From assembly GCA_026874595.1 (NCBI GenBank), contig CM049311.1, forward strand, positions 38,150,676 through 38,214,675: a DNA stretch of 64,000 nucleotides. Direction: 5' to 3'. Within the stretch, counting starts at the first letter, position 1. Each line of letters opens with the position of its first letter. The position numbers and the translations under genes are program-made. The notes below the pieces were generated by a model. That model was given only the letters and a program-made list of their open reading frames with translations, had not been told where the DNA came from and made no database searches. Below are positions 41,085 to 50,946 of the stretch, piece after piece. The stretch comes from Sipunculus nudus. Taxonomy: Eukaryota > Annelida > Sipuncula > Golfingiida > Sipunculidae.

Positions 41085-43170
41085 AATAGTGGTAAAGGAA
41101 AACACAATTTCTGTCGGTATATCTATGGGCACTGCATGCTTATAGCAAAAATTTCAGCTATTTTGTGTATGAATTTAAATACACTGTTCAAGCACACAGG
41201 GTAGGGGCAGCACAGATATCAACCACGCTAACTTAAACAAATAATTAAAATATAAAGTATTTATCTTTAAAATATTTAATATTTCTTTTTTCTCTTTGGA
41301 TTTAATTTGCGGTATGATGTCGATAAAGCGGCATTTTAAATAGTGTAGTATAGGGAGCGATTTTTAAAAAGGGCCCGCCAAGTGTATGCTTTTCGCGTGG
41401 CAATATTTTCCTCACATCTCCCGGCAATATGGCAATATATAGGTATGGACCAATTTTGTAAATATGAGAAGACCAAGAACGACGCTGTCTCTTGATAGTT
41501 TACAGGCTGAACAAGATGAGGATGGTTCTCGACCCCTGTGACTAATCATTTCTGAGAAATAAGCAGGGACATGAACTAAGCAAAAATTATTGTAGGTGGC
41601 GCCACCAGTCTCGTCTACGAGATGGCCACTGAAGATGCATGACAGTGATGTAGGACTCGAGTCCTTACAATTTTTTATGGACTCTGCATCAGGGGCTAAA
41701 AAAAAGCTATACAAGACGCATAGACATTAAAACATTCAGCTAAATACATAACAATACTGTAAGTGCAATACTTACAACAGTACTAGATCTAGGACAGCAG
41801 TAAAATGGCATTACAAGTCCTTGCTTTAATCCTAACATTCAGACAGAGCCATTTATGCAATCTCTCAATCAGTAAGCTATTTATAGATACAAACAAAATC
41901 CTGGCCTGTTGCCAAATCGGGGTTGTATACGTATAACAATTCTTTTAATTGAAAACTCAATACATGCTAGGCAAATTCACGTATACAAGTACTTTCACAA
42001 GAATTATATTTTAAATCCAAATTTAATACTACAAGGATTATTATTTAGAAGATCTTTTCAAAGGAAATTAGGCCTGTTATCTGGGAACAAACCAGGGGAA
42101 TAAAATGTGTGAAAAATATTTGAAGAGAACAATTCGAATATGAGCGATGATAATAATATACAACTGATTCGCACAGTAAAATGTGTTGTTTAAATCAAGT
42201 AATCTTTACGGTGAATATAATTCTATCAGAGGAGTCATATTCCCCAGATAACCCGATCCGATTTTGTTTTGATTAAATGTGACCCCTCCCCCCCCCCCAA
42301 ATAAAAAATAAAAAAAAGTTTTTCAGTAGGCCTATGGGTTGCGTTCTTTTTTCAATCTTGGTACCTGTGCTGTTCATGTGTATATGCGCTGTGATCTTCA
42401 TTTTTAGCTCACTAAGACCACTGATCAGCGAAATAGTTTTCACACGGCGTTAACCCAATTACAGATAAAGACTGGTTGTCCGAAATAGGTAAAGTTGTTT
42501 GGCAAATATTATCGTATATTCACATACTTTTTCGTCAGTTTGTATAAGTCTGGGATCCATGGGGGAAATCACATTTTTTCCCTTTTTTGGCGATATGATA
42601 GCCGTTCATAAGCAAAGTAGGCTACGCTGGCATGCAATTCATAGAGGGACCAGCGATATGTACAGCTTCAAGCCTCCTTGCCCTGCACAACGTTTGCATA
42701 AAGCTCGCCCATAAGAGTCTTTTTTTAAATAAGGTTTCACACTGTAAGTTATATTTTAGTGACACTTTAGACAGGTTTGAATAAAATTTTGGTTGCGTCT
42801 GTGATCGTTAGATGACGACCTACACAGATGTGCCCGAGCATTTGTTGACACTTGTGGCCTGTGACTTGGCGGTCAGAAACGAGGCAGAAACCTCGTGCAC
42901 GACAAGGTCGTTACGAAGCTTGACAAGTATTATGTTTTGAATGATTAGATGATATCATACCCTAATATCGTATAAGGGTAACATATTATAGGCTTTATTG
43001 ATCGTTTTTCGTTTAAAACTTGAAAGAATCGCCATTGAACTGTCGGGAGTTTTTCCGGCACTCGTTTTGCCGGAGCATGTGATTTGTTTAAGTTTGAACA
43101 AGTCGGCGAATCACAGACCCCCATTCAAGATATTCTAGGTTTAAAAGACCCTCGTTATCAGATTAGTTGA
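41085..43170. other. No gene seen; isolated R3 unit at about 41555-41640
   Basis: The isolated unit has 'aattattgtaggtggcgcca' with the exact dyad at 41595-41606 and 'gagaaataagcagggacat'. The rest is AT-rich without coding signature. Confidence 0.5.
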
Positions 43171-43178
43171 CTCTGTCC

Positions 43179-43373
43179 ACAGTCGCTCGAATCCCTATTT
43201 GTGGTTGTTTTTATCGAGAAATGGACGAAACTGTGCACTATATATGAGTATATAGTAGTGCCTTACGTAGTACTTACGTAGTACTTCGTACGGAGATAGC
43301 ATGTATCACTATAGAGGTGTAATATGCAATGTTTCTACCTGTTTCCCCCTTAAATAGGGATTCGAGCGACTGT
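43179..43373. mobile_element. MITE M4a, 195 bp, with inverted ends
   Basis: It starts ACAGTCGCTCGAATCCCTAT and ends with the exact reverse complement (terminal inverted repeat of 22 bp). Flanks aCTCTGTCc and gCTCTGTCg suggest a 9-bp target duplication with two changed bases. No open frame is present. Confidence 0.85.
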
Positions 43374-43476
43374 GCTCTGTCGTGGTAATGCTAGATGAGT
43401 GATCATTTTGAAATTTAAGTTAGAACAATGGGCCGATGTGTATTCAACCACGATAGGCTATAATAAAGGATAAATA

Positions 43477-43655
43477 ACAGGCGCTTGAATTGCTATTAGT
43501 GGAGATTAAGAAAATAATAAAGAGATGGACCAAATGGTAAAAAAAAACCTATAGGAAAAGGTCAGATAAGTATAATATTAAGGCCTATAATGAAATGACC
43601 CAGAAAAGTAACAAATTAATTCGAAACATACAATAATAGCAATTCAAGCGCCTGT
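43477..43655. mobile_element. MITE M4b, 179 bp, perfect 22-bp TIRs and 9-bp target duplication
   Basis: It starts ACAGGCGCTTGAATTGCTAT and ends with the exact reverse complement (43634-43655). It is flanked on both sides by GGATAAATA (43468-43476 and 43656-43664). The ends resemble those of M4a, 100 bp away. A 9-bp duplication is typical of Mutator-like elements among others; the superfamily is an inference. Confidence 0.92.
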
Positions 43656-43869
43656 GGATAAATATAAAGCATGGTAGGCCATAGATTGATCATCGAACAA
43701 CCGCGTGAAGAGCATTTTGTGTCACAAGACTTGATGTCGGCAGCATTGGTGAAGTAGCACTGACTGTCCATAAATTTTGATGTCCTTGAAAATACTTTAT
43801 AGGTCCTTAAAAAAGTACTTGAAAATTGGTTGAAATTTTTACATGATAAATGTATGAACCCTGTTATAG

Positions 43870-44400
43870 AATTGAGAGCACCGATGCAGGTGGCGACGCA
43901 ATTTCAAATGTGAATCATGTGACCAAGATATCCGTAAAATTTAGTAATGCCAGCTCCTGCCCTTTAATGAGATTACTGTTAGTATACTTAGATTGCAAAA
44001 ATGACTAAGTTCAGCTTCCTGTAACTCCATCGGCCAAAAGTCTAACTAGAACCATAAATTTCGGAGATTTTGTCTCTGCATGGGATTATTTCTGTGAAAT
44101 ATTAAACAATTTGACTATGCAGGTAGCCATAAAAATGAGCTCAGTCAGACAGTTTTACAAATGTCTGTATTCTGCATAATTTTTTTAAATATTTTTTTTT
44201 GTTATGGAGGTAACCGCCTCCATTTTTTATGCTCTCTTATCTAATTCTAAGTCTAAGTATGTATATCTGCAGATTCTGCATAAAATTTAGTTTTGATGCA
44301 TGCTAGCTCCTGTCGCTTTTAAGATAGTACGGGTTATCGTAGAGATGTCGCACGACGCCACACCATCGCATATAACGCTGTGTTTCCATGTATCCGTACA
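43870..44400 (+). repeat. R3 dispersed repeat, copy iii (partial)
   Basis: It holds 'gtgaatcatgtgacca', 'ctagctcctgtcg' and 'gggttatcgtagagatgtcg..acaccatcgcata', the R3 right half. It is mixed with the segment repeated at 44549-44731. Confidence 0.6.
44038..44227 (+). repeat. Local direct repeat A, first copy
   Basis: It shares 'tctaactagaaccat', 'gggattatttctgtgaaata', 'gagctcagtcagacagtttt' and a hairpin-forming ATGGAGGTAACCGCCTCCAT with 44549-44731. Confidence 0.85.
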
Positions 44401-44410
44401 TCTCGTAAGC

Positions 44411-44545
44411 AAAAAATTTCATCCGTCTTTTTAAGATGAATTATTTCCATGTGTACGTTTTAATGGGTTCCGCATGTGTATCCACAAAAACGGACCGCAT
44501 TGAAACGGTCCGGGGAGCGATTCATCCGTTTTTGCGGAAAGCAAT
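44411..44545 (+). repeat. Local direct repeat B, first copy
   Basis: AAAAAATTTCATCCGTCTTT through 'gagcgattcatccgtttttg' is repeated at 45217-45347 with few changes. It contains inverted 'aaaaacgga' and 'tccgttttt' words, so it may be a small foldback element. Confidence 0.85.
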
Positions 44546-44548
44546 AAA

Positions 44549-44731
44549 TTCTAACTAGAACCATTCGAATAAATTTCGGAGATTTTATTCTCTGGGATTA
44601 TTTCTGTGAAATATTAAACAATTTAATTATGCAGATAGCCAAAAATGAGCTCAGTCAGACAGTTTTACAGATGTCTGTATTCTGCATAATTTTTTAAATA
44701 TTTTTTTATGGAGGTAACCGCCTCCATTTTT
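44549..44731 (+). repeat. Local direct repeat A, second copy
   Basis: Near copy of 44038-44227, directly following repeat B. It ends in the same ATGGAGGTAACCGCCTCCAT hairpin. Confidence 0.85.
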
Positions 44732-45215
44732 AGCTCAGCTGATTGAAAGTCATTGGGTCTCTGTTACCCATATTCTCTGAGCTATGGGGCTCTATAGTAC
44801 CCACCAGAATAATTAAAAGTTTTATACAAAAGCTCGAGTATCTGAACAACTTGTGCAATGATGGCCAAGATATTTGGCATGGGTTTTGATCATAGAGTGT
44901 TTTAACAGTTCCTGCAAACTGGTGGCGCCACCTCTATTTTTTTCTCAATTTTTTTTTTCTCTACGTTCAAAGAAGCTGTCATCTGTTAACAGGGCACAAA
45001 TCGCAACTGCTGGACCTGGAATCTAATTTGACATCCAGGGAGGTCCATAAAAAGTCTTTGTGAAAACATGAAATTAGGTCTCTGTTACTCATATCCTCCT
45101 AGCTATGGGGCTAGTAAGTACCCCTCAGAATAATTAAACATTTGTTACAAAAGCTCAAGTATCTGAATAACTAATGCATTGATCACAATGATTCTTTATT
45201 TGAATATTGATCACT
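44728..45215 (+). mobile_element. R1 element, copy D (left end plus about 1.5 units)
   Basis: It begins TTTTTAGCTCAGCTGATTGA then 'aagtcat'. It continues with 'ggtctctgttacccatattc', the exact dyad GGTGGCGCCACC at 44921-44932 and 'aggtctctgttactcatatc'. It stops where repeat B (45217) begins. Confidence 0.7.
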
Positions 45216-45216
45216 C

Positions 45217-45347
45217 AAAAAATTTCATCCGTCTTTTTAAGATGAACTATTTCCATGTGTACGTTTAAATGGGCTCCGCATGCGTATTCACAAAAACGGA
45301 CCGCATTGAAACGGATCGGGGAGCGATTCATCCGTTTTTGCTGAAGG
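45217..45347 (+). repeat. Local direct repeat B, second copy
   Basis: Near-identical to 44411-44545. It truncates R1 copy D. Confidence 0.85.
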
Positions 45348-45511
45348 TAAAAATGCCTACATTTGCCCCCCTCCCACATTTGTCCTATATATATATATAT
45401 ACGCGCCAGTCTTGGATGAATATAATGCACCTCTTTTGTTTCCTGTCCTGAATATGTGTATTGTTATGTATATACATATTTGGTCATAAATAATGAAGAA
45501 TTAATTTACAG

Positions 45512-45512
<1 letters not shown>

Positions 45513-45575
<63 letters not shown>

Positions 45576-45577
45576 GA
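45513..45577 (+). repeat. (AT)n microsatellite
   Basis: About 60 bp of AT dinucleotides. Confidence 0.95.
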
Positions 45578-45879
45578 GAGCACATGACTGTAGGCTTTTC
45601 CTGAAATATTACATCACTTTATACGGCGCCGTATGTATAGTCCGCTCAAAAGGAAACATTCTTATAATTTTTCATATTTTTGTTCGCTCACACAGGGTTT
45701 GCTAAAAAATGTCATCTGAACTGTAGGGGCCGGTTCTTGTCCGTGGTCCTTTCGTCAGTCTTAAACAGTCATAATGTTCTACATTGACATATACTATATA
45801 TTTTTAATGTCACCGCAAAAAAATGAAATCTATAACACTTAATACTTGAAGATATATTGATAAAAAGGAAATTGCCACT

Positions 45880-46205
45880 CTTTTTGCTTAAGAGTGACAG
45901 GTAGGAAACATGAAACCCTTAAATATAGGTTGGTCATAGTGCAGAGGAAAAACACTGTTTAATACTTAAGTGTTAAGATCAAAGTATAAGGCATATAGTT
46001 ATTCCGCTTGGATGCTTTATATCGGAACCCTGCATGTGGAGTTTACTTCATGTATACAATCAAAGCAACAGAGTTTACTAAACATTACAAATCTCATCAG
46101 ATATACAAGCAAAAATGTACATGCATGAGCCTGATGGTTTTGGACAGATTTATTTGATTTACGAGACTGACATGGAGACTCTCTCTGCATTTCTATTCTT
46201 TAATT
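45880..46205 (-). repeat. Dispersed repeat R6, copy 2
   Basis: Inverted match of 28138-28515, adjoining an uninterrupted C run at 46205-46230. Confidence 0.7.
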
Positions 46206-46291
46206 TGGTTAACCCCCCCCCCCCCCCCCCGCGCACACACACATACCTTCCTCTTTTGGGTCCACATATAGAGGGTGATGAATAAATTATT

Positions 46292-47672
46292 GTATCCGAC
46301 AAAACGAAGTTTTGCGGATACTATGTTTTTGACCGGGTTCCGCCGCCGCCGCGTTCGTTTCCGGAATAGAACTCTGAGACCACTGGACAGAGTTTTCCGA
46401 AACTTTACACGATTATTTGGTCACATGTGAACTGGTGCCAACATCTTTTTTTAGCCAAGCCAAAAGAAATATACGCTCATCGAGCAGCTACAGGTTGCTG
46501 CGGTCAAGACCTCAGCCCTGTGCGCTCCTTAAGCATGTTCTCTGAGCCAACAGTCGCAGTGAGCCAAGCAGGGAGCCGTAGAGGGCGCCATCCTCTCTCC
46601 TGGGTTGTTGTCCTTGTTAGAAAGATACAGCATCCACAGCCACAAAGCCAGAAGCAACCCGCATTCCCTCCACCAATCCCAGCAGCGGAGACCCAGCCAT
46701 GCCATTCGAGAGCCGAACTCGATCCTTGTGAACGACCTGAATTCGAGAACCAAAGCCCTTTTACTTGCGATCTTTTGCGTTGACCTCCGACCTTTCCTCT
46801 CCAGTACGTCTGTGTGTTTTGACACATATCTTCGAACTCGTTTGACCAATCAGGAAAAAAAATTGCACAAATGTAGCCCTTCGAAAGCTTAATAACATAT
46901 ATAAAAATGTTGACGCCACCTGCAACCATCTTTGCACAGCGTCCATCTGTTCATCTGCCTTGAGATAAAAACACTCATAACTCTGCAGTGAAAGGTCTTA
47001 TCCACCTGAAATTTGCATGTGTTTTCATCCTGGATAGCTTTCTGGATTTTATGACAGGTGGCTCCACCTACATTCACGTTCAGGCTCCAGACATCCAGAC
47101 TCATATCTCAGGACTGGTTTGACCTATCCTCCTGAAATTTAGCATGTGTATAGATCACACATAGCTCTTTATCATACGCAAAACTGTTGGTACCACCTGC
47201 AAACATTTTTTGCACGTCTGTCTGTTGGTCTTCCGTGGGACAAAATCACTCATATCTTGGCAGTGGTTTGACTTATCTGCCTAAAATTGTGCAATCAATA
47301 TACGTCTTCGATAGCTTTCTCGATTTTGTGGCAGGTGGCGCCACCTACTTTCACGTTCAGGCTGCAGACATCAAGCTTTTATTTCAGGACAGGTTTGACG
47401 TATCCTCCTGAATTTTGCATGTCTATAGATCTCACATAGCTCTTAATCAACTGGTGGCGTACATACTTATATGCTACACACCTCTCTCTGTTTCCCCTCG
47501 CAACTCAATCCATGCCTCACCTCACCTGTCCCACTCTGGTTTCGCGTCATCCGTGCTTATATGCAAAACATCCTATTTCCCCGAGTCACTCAATCCATAC
47601 CTCACTTCACCCGTCCCACTGTGATTTTGGCGGATACACTAGTCGCTTGTCGATTACCCGTATTCTAGTTGG
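46292..47672 (+). mobile_element. R2 element, copy 2, interrupted by a retroposon
   Basis: It starts TATCCGACAAAACGAAGTTT then 'tgcggatactatgtttttgac' and ends 'ggcggatacactagtcgc..cccgtattctagtt', as at 4741-5641. It contains the exact dyad at 47334-47345. A 320-bp block (46450-46769) absent from copy 1 interrupts it. No protein is encoded. Confidence 0.75.
46450..46769 (-). mobile_element. 320-bp retroposon (SINE-like) with 7-bp target duplication
   Basis: ATCTTTT occurs at both edges (46443-46449 and 46770-46776). Copy 1 of R2 has no such insert at this point ('gtgcc' to 'gttgacc'). Read on the minus strand the insert ends in a short A run next to the duplication, as retroposons do. It is GC-richer than its host. 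Open frames across it also cross the edges, so they are not genes. The SINE family and any tRNA-derived head are not identified. Confidence 0.65.
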
Positions 47673-47689
47673 ATTTTTTTTAACATTGG

Positions 47690-48930
47690 ACATGCCATAT
47701 ATACAAGCGCATGTGTACCATTTTCCTCAGCGGATGGGCCTTTGTGTCGTATGCCCGCTACCATCCCCACCCCTTCCCAGCAGCTTCCGTAAATCGTGGT
47801 AACGCATGAGGCAAACATGGTGGCGATCTTCCGATACACATGCTCCTTGGACAGTCATAGTGAAGACCGCTCATTTAGTCCTTCATGATGTCTTGCAAGT
47901 TCAGTCAACTGTTTTCGTCTTCTACAAAGACAAGGGCGCCGAAAATCCAAATCCGCTTAGGGTCCAGCGCGGGCGCCCGCGCGTACGTCAAACAGAAATT
48001 ATGATTCATTAACTGGATTTTACCTCACTGGGAGCCCGTTTGTGTGAAAGGCGATCTACCTTTTTGAGTCTTCTTTTATGTAAACTTTGAACCTTAACAA
48101 AAAATATTAAGGGAGGTAGCATGAGTAATTACACTAGATTAAACAATATATAGGTCTATGTATGGAATATATAAGCCCTAAACAGGTATAACGACAATAT
48201 TCAAGCTGGAATTTGCAATAATAAAGTAACTTGTGACCAGCAACAGGTATATTCATTTACTTTTAAAATTCCACTTAATTGAAAATGAAAAGTGCTACTG
48301 TCAAAGGACGAAGCTCACATTGTGACCTGCAAACACATTCTTTTCTATAAATTTACTGGAGGTAACTGCCACCATTTTCTAATGCTAGCGCAGGTAAGAG
48401 AATTCCATTCCGGTTTCGGACTACGTGACAAGGCAGTTGCACACAATTCCTCACATTTTATATTCTGGTGTTAATCAGGCCTTGAGCATCTAATGGTCCT
48501 GGGCATGTGACCGTTGGTTTATAACGCTCAGGAACCCCCACAAGGTGCACCAGTTCGTGAGCTATACACGACTGTATCATTTATCCTTCAGAGCGCTCAC
48601 CCTGGGTGAGAGTCGGCTGAATTTCGAAATTACCAAATCTGGCTTTGGGTATTGTCCTCTACACCGAGACCACAGAAGCTGGTTATTCTTTTTTGGAAGA
48701 AACAAATAACCATTTACAGATCATTCTGGTCTGAAAATAAACGAACATCGTTTCACTTTATCACAGGACATCCTTTATTGTAAACATTCACCACAAGATG
48801 GCACTTTCCTCAGTTAAATCAACTGTTTTAATAATATATTGCCTGTAAAAGATGGTGTAATTGACTGGTATACTGAACATATGTCACCATTTCCATGCCT
48901 GGCCTATACTTCATAGAAGGTATTCAGCAA
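47690..48930. other. No gene seen
   Basis: Mixed composition; no frame with a recognisable domain. A short GC-rich patch at 47930-47985 (GCGCGGGCGCCCGCGCG) stands out. Confidence 0.5.
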
Positions 48931-49049
48931 TGGCTCATTCCAGGCGCGGATCCAGGATCTTATGCAAGGGGGGGGGGGGGGGGTCAACGCTTGTGTTGAT
49001 AAACCTTGGGCGAGTATTCCGAGCAATTTACCTGTCATGGTTAAAAATT

Positions 49050-50890
49050 GGTAACAAGGCCTACAGGCCTATTGCGAACCTGTGTATTGGAAAATACACC
49101 AGGTACCATGCTTCAATGCTGGACCGTTACTTTTTTTGTATATGAACAATGAAAGTACTAAACATTTTGAATAAGAAACAATTACACAAACATCACTGCT
49201 GAAATTCTTGCATGGGTGCACACAACACAAAAATGATTGTAGCTGGCACCACCAGTCTTGTATACAACGAAGCTATCAGAGATATATACATATGCCGAAT
49301 ATCAGAATGATATATCAAACCCCTCCTGAGAAATAAGCAGGGACACACACTGTGCGAAAATTATTGTAGGTGGCACCACCAGTCTTGTATATGACAAAGC
49401 TGTTCGATATGTATAAATATGCCCAATTTCAGGCCCATACATCAAACTAACCTTGAGGCTGATGCATGGGGCCTGACTAGGCTTAGGTGAGAAAGGCAGT
49501 TGCCCCGAGTGAACTGTGACAAAATGCTAGCACTGAGTGAACTCATGACCTGCATCTGGCTAGACTGAGTGAACTTTTTACCTGTACATGGCTGGACTGA
49601 GTGAACTCTTGTCCTGTTGCATAATCTGATGCAGTGGGCAGTCTGCCAATGTTATAAATAGAATGCAGCTACTGCACTGAGTGAACTCCTGACCTATACC
49701 TGGCTGCACTGAGTGAACTCTTGACCTGTTGCCTAATCTGATACAGTTGGTAGTCTGCCAAAGATATAAATAGATCCGGACTGACCACATGCAGCCCTGA
49801 GGGGCATGACACACATGAGGAGATCACATAATACTCATGAAGTGATCACGTGCTACCCATGAGGTGTTCACATGGTGCCCATGAGGTGTTCACATGTCAC
49901 CCATGAGGTGATCACATGCCTTGTGCTTGGCTGCACTGATTGAACTCTTTACCTATATCTGGCTGCCCTGAATGAACTCTTGATCTGTTGCCAAATCTCA
50001 AACAGTTGGCAGTTTCTCAACCTATTCAAAGATACAGACACAATCATGGCCTGTTGGTAAATCTGTTTACACATACTGAAAGACTTTGGCTAAATTGCTT
50101 TTTTTTCAAGCTGACATATTCATAAATATAATTATAAAAAAATATAAAAAATAAATATATCAAAATATCTAGAATAATAAAAGATGCAGTCCTTTCATTG
50201 TTAAAGGTCCAATAATTCTACCAAAAAACATTCAACTAAACTTGAACAAAGGCCACCTAAGAATAATTTTTGTGCAATGTTACAGAAGTTATAATTGAAA
50301 CAATGATTTTGTATAAGAACACTATTGCAGACCTCAGTTTGAAATAGACATAATAATGGCCATAAAACCAACTAAAGCTTTTCACGACTCAACCAAAAAT
50401 CCGCAAACTCAATCTATTCTGATATGATTGAAAGAACGATGTCCTAGGATAATTCTTTTAAAAATTTAACAATTCAACTTGACAATTTCATCATAAACAT
50501 TTTAAGCTGAATGAGGCTAAAATTATGAGGTTTTTGCCCATTAAAAAATAGGTCAATGTAGGTGGCACCACAAAATCTGCAAACTTCAAATATGAGTAAT
50601 GTGACCAACATTTGCACAATATTTGGTAATGCTATCTTCTGTCATTTCTGAGATCACTATGTCAGTATGCTTACTTGGCCAAATGACTAAGTTCAAATTC
50701 GTGTAACTCTGCTAAAATTAATCAAATGCAAACCATTTGAACAAACTTGAGAGGGATCATTTCTGTGATTAAATTTCATGATGCTAGCTCCAGTCGTTTT
50801 CGAGATAGTATGGGTTAACGTACAGACGACGGACGACAGATGACAGACAACGGCACACCATCGCATAAGCTCACAGGTTCGCTAAAAAAA
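49050..50890 (+). repeat. R3 dispersed repeat, copy iv
   Basis: The same order of blocks as 39070-41080, ending 'gttaacgtacagacgacgga', 'acaccatcgcataagctcac' and 'aggttcgct'. The minisatellite 'gaactcttgacctg..tggctgcactgagt' recurs at 49510-49740. Confidence 0.7.
49809..49921 (+). repeat. Minisatellite of CCATGAGGTGATCACATG units
   Basis: Four to five units of about 24-26 bp with 'catgaggtg.tcacatg'. Present in R3 copy iv and not seen in the other copies. Confidence 0.8.
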
Positions 50891-50946
50891 ATATTGGTGG
50901 TAGAGAATGGGGGGGGGGGGGGGGGGCTGGATCCATGCCTGCATTC

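Larger units (their letters stand above)
48941..50941. mobile_element. TIR-flanked element enclosing an R3 copy (2.0 kb)
   Basis: The left end is CAGGCGCGGATCCAG (48941-48955) and the right end is CTGGATCCATGCCTG (50927-50941), inverted with two mismatches. A long G run lies just inside each end. CATTC lies immediately outside both ends (48936-48940 and 50942-50946). The end sequence resembles short non-autonomous hAT elements, though hAT duplications are normally 8 bp. The interior from about 49050 to 50890 is R3 (copy iv). Confidence 0.65.

Noticed and set aside
40686-41132. 148-residue minus-strand frame with Lys and Phe runs
   Set aside because: It runs through poly-T/poly-A tracts at the end of R3 copy ii; the composition explains the frame and no domain is visible.
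46504-46929. 141-residue minus-strand frame, Gly/Cys-rich
   Set aside because: It crosses the edge of the SINE-like insertion and part of R2, so it cannot be one ancestral coding unit.
46900-47680. Possible exons in the R2 region
   Set aside because: The same sequence with the same breaks occurs in the other R2 copy (4741-5641); it is repeat DNA.
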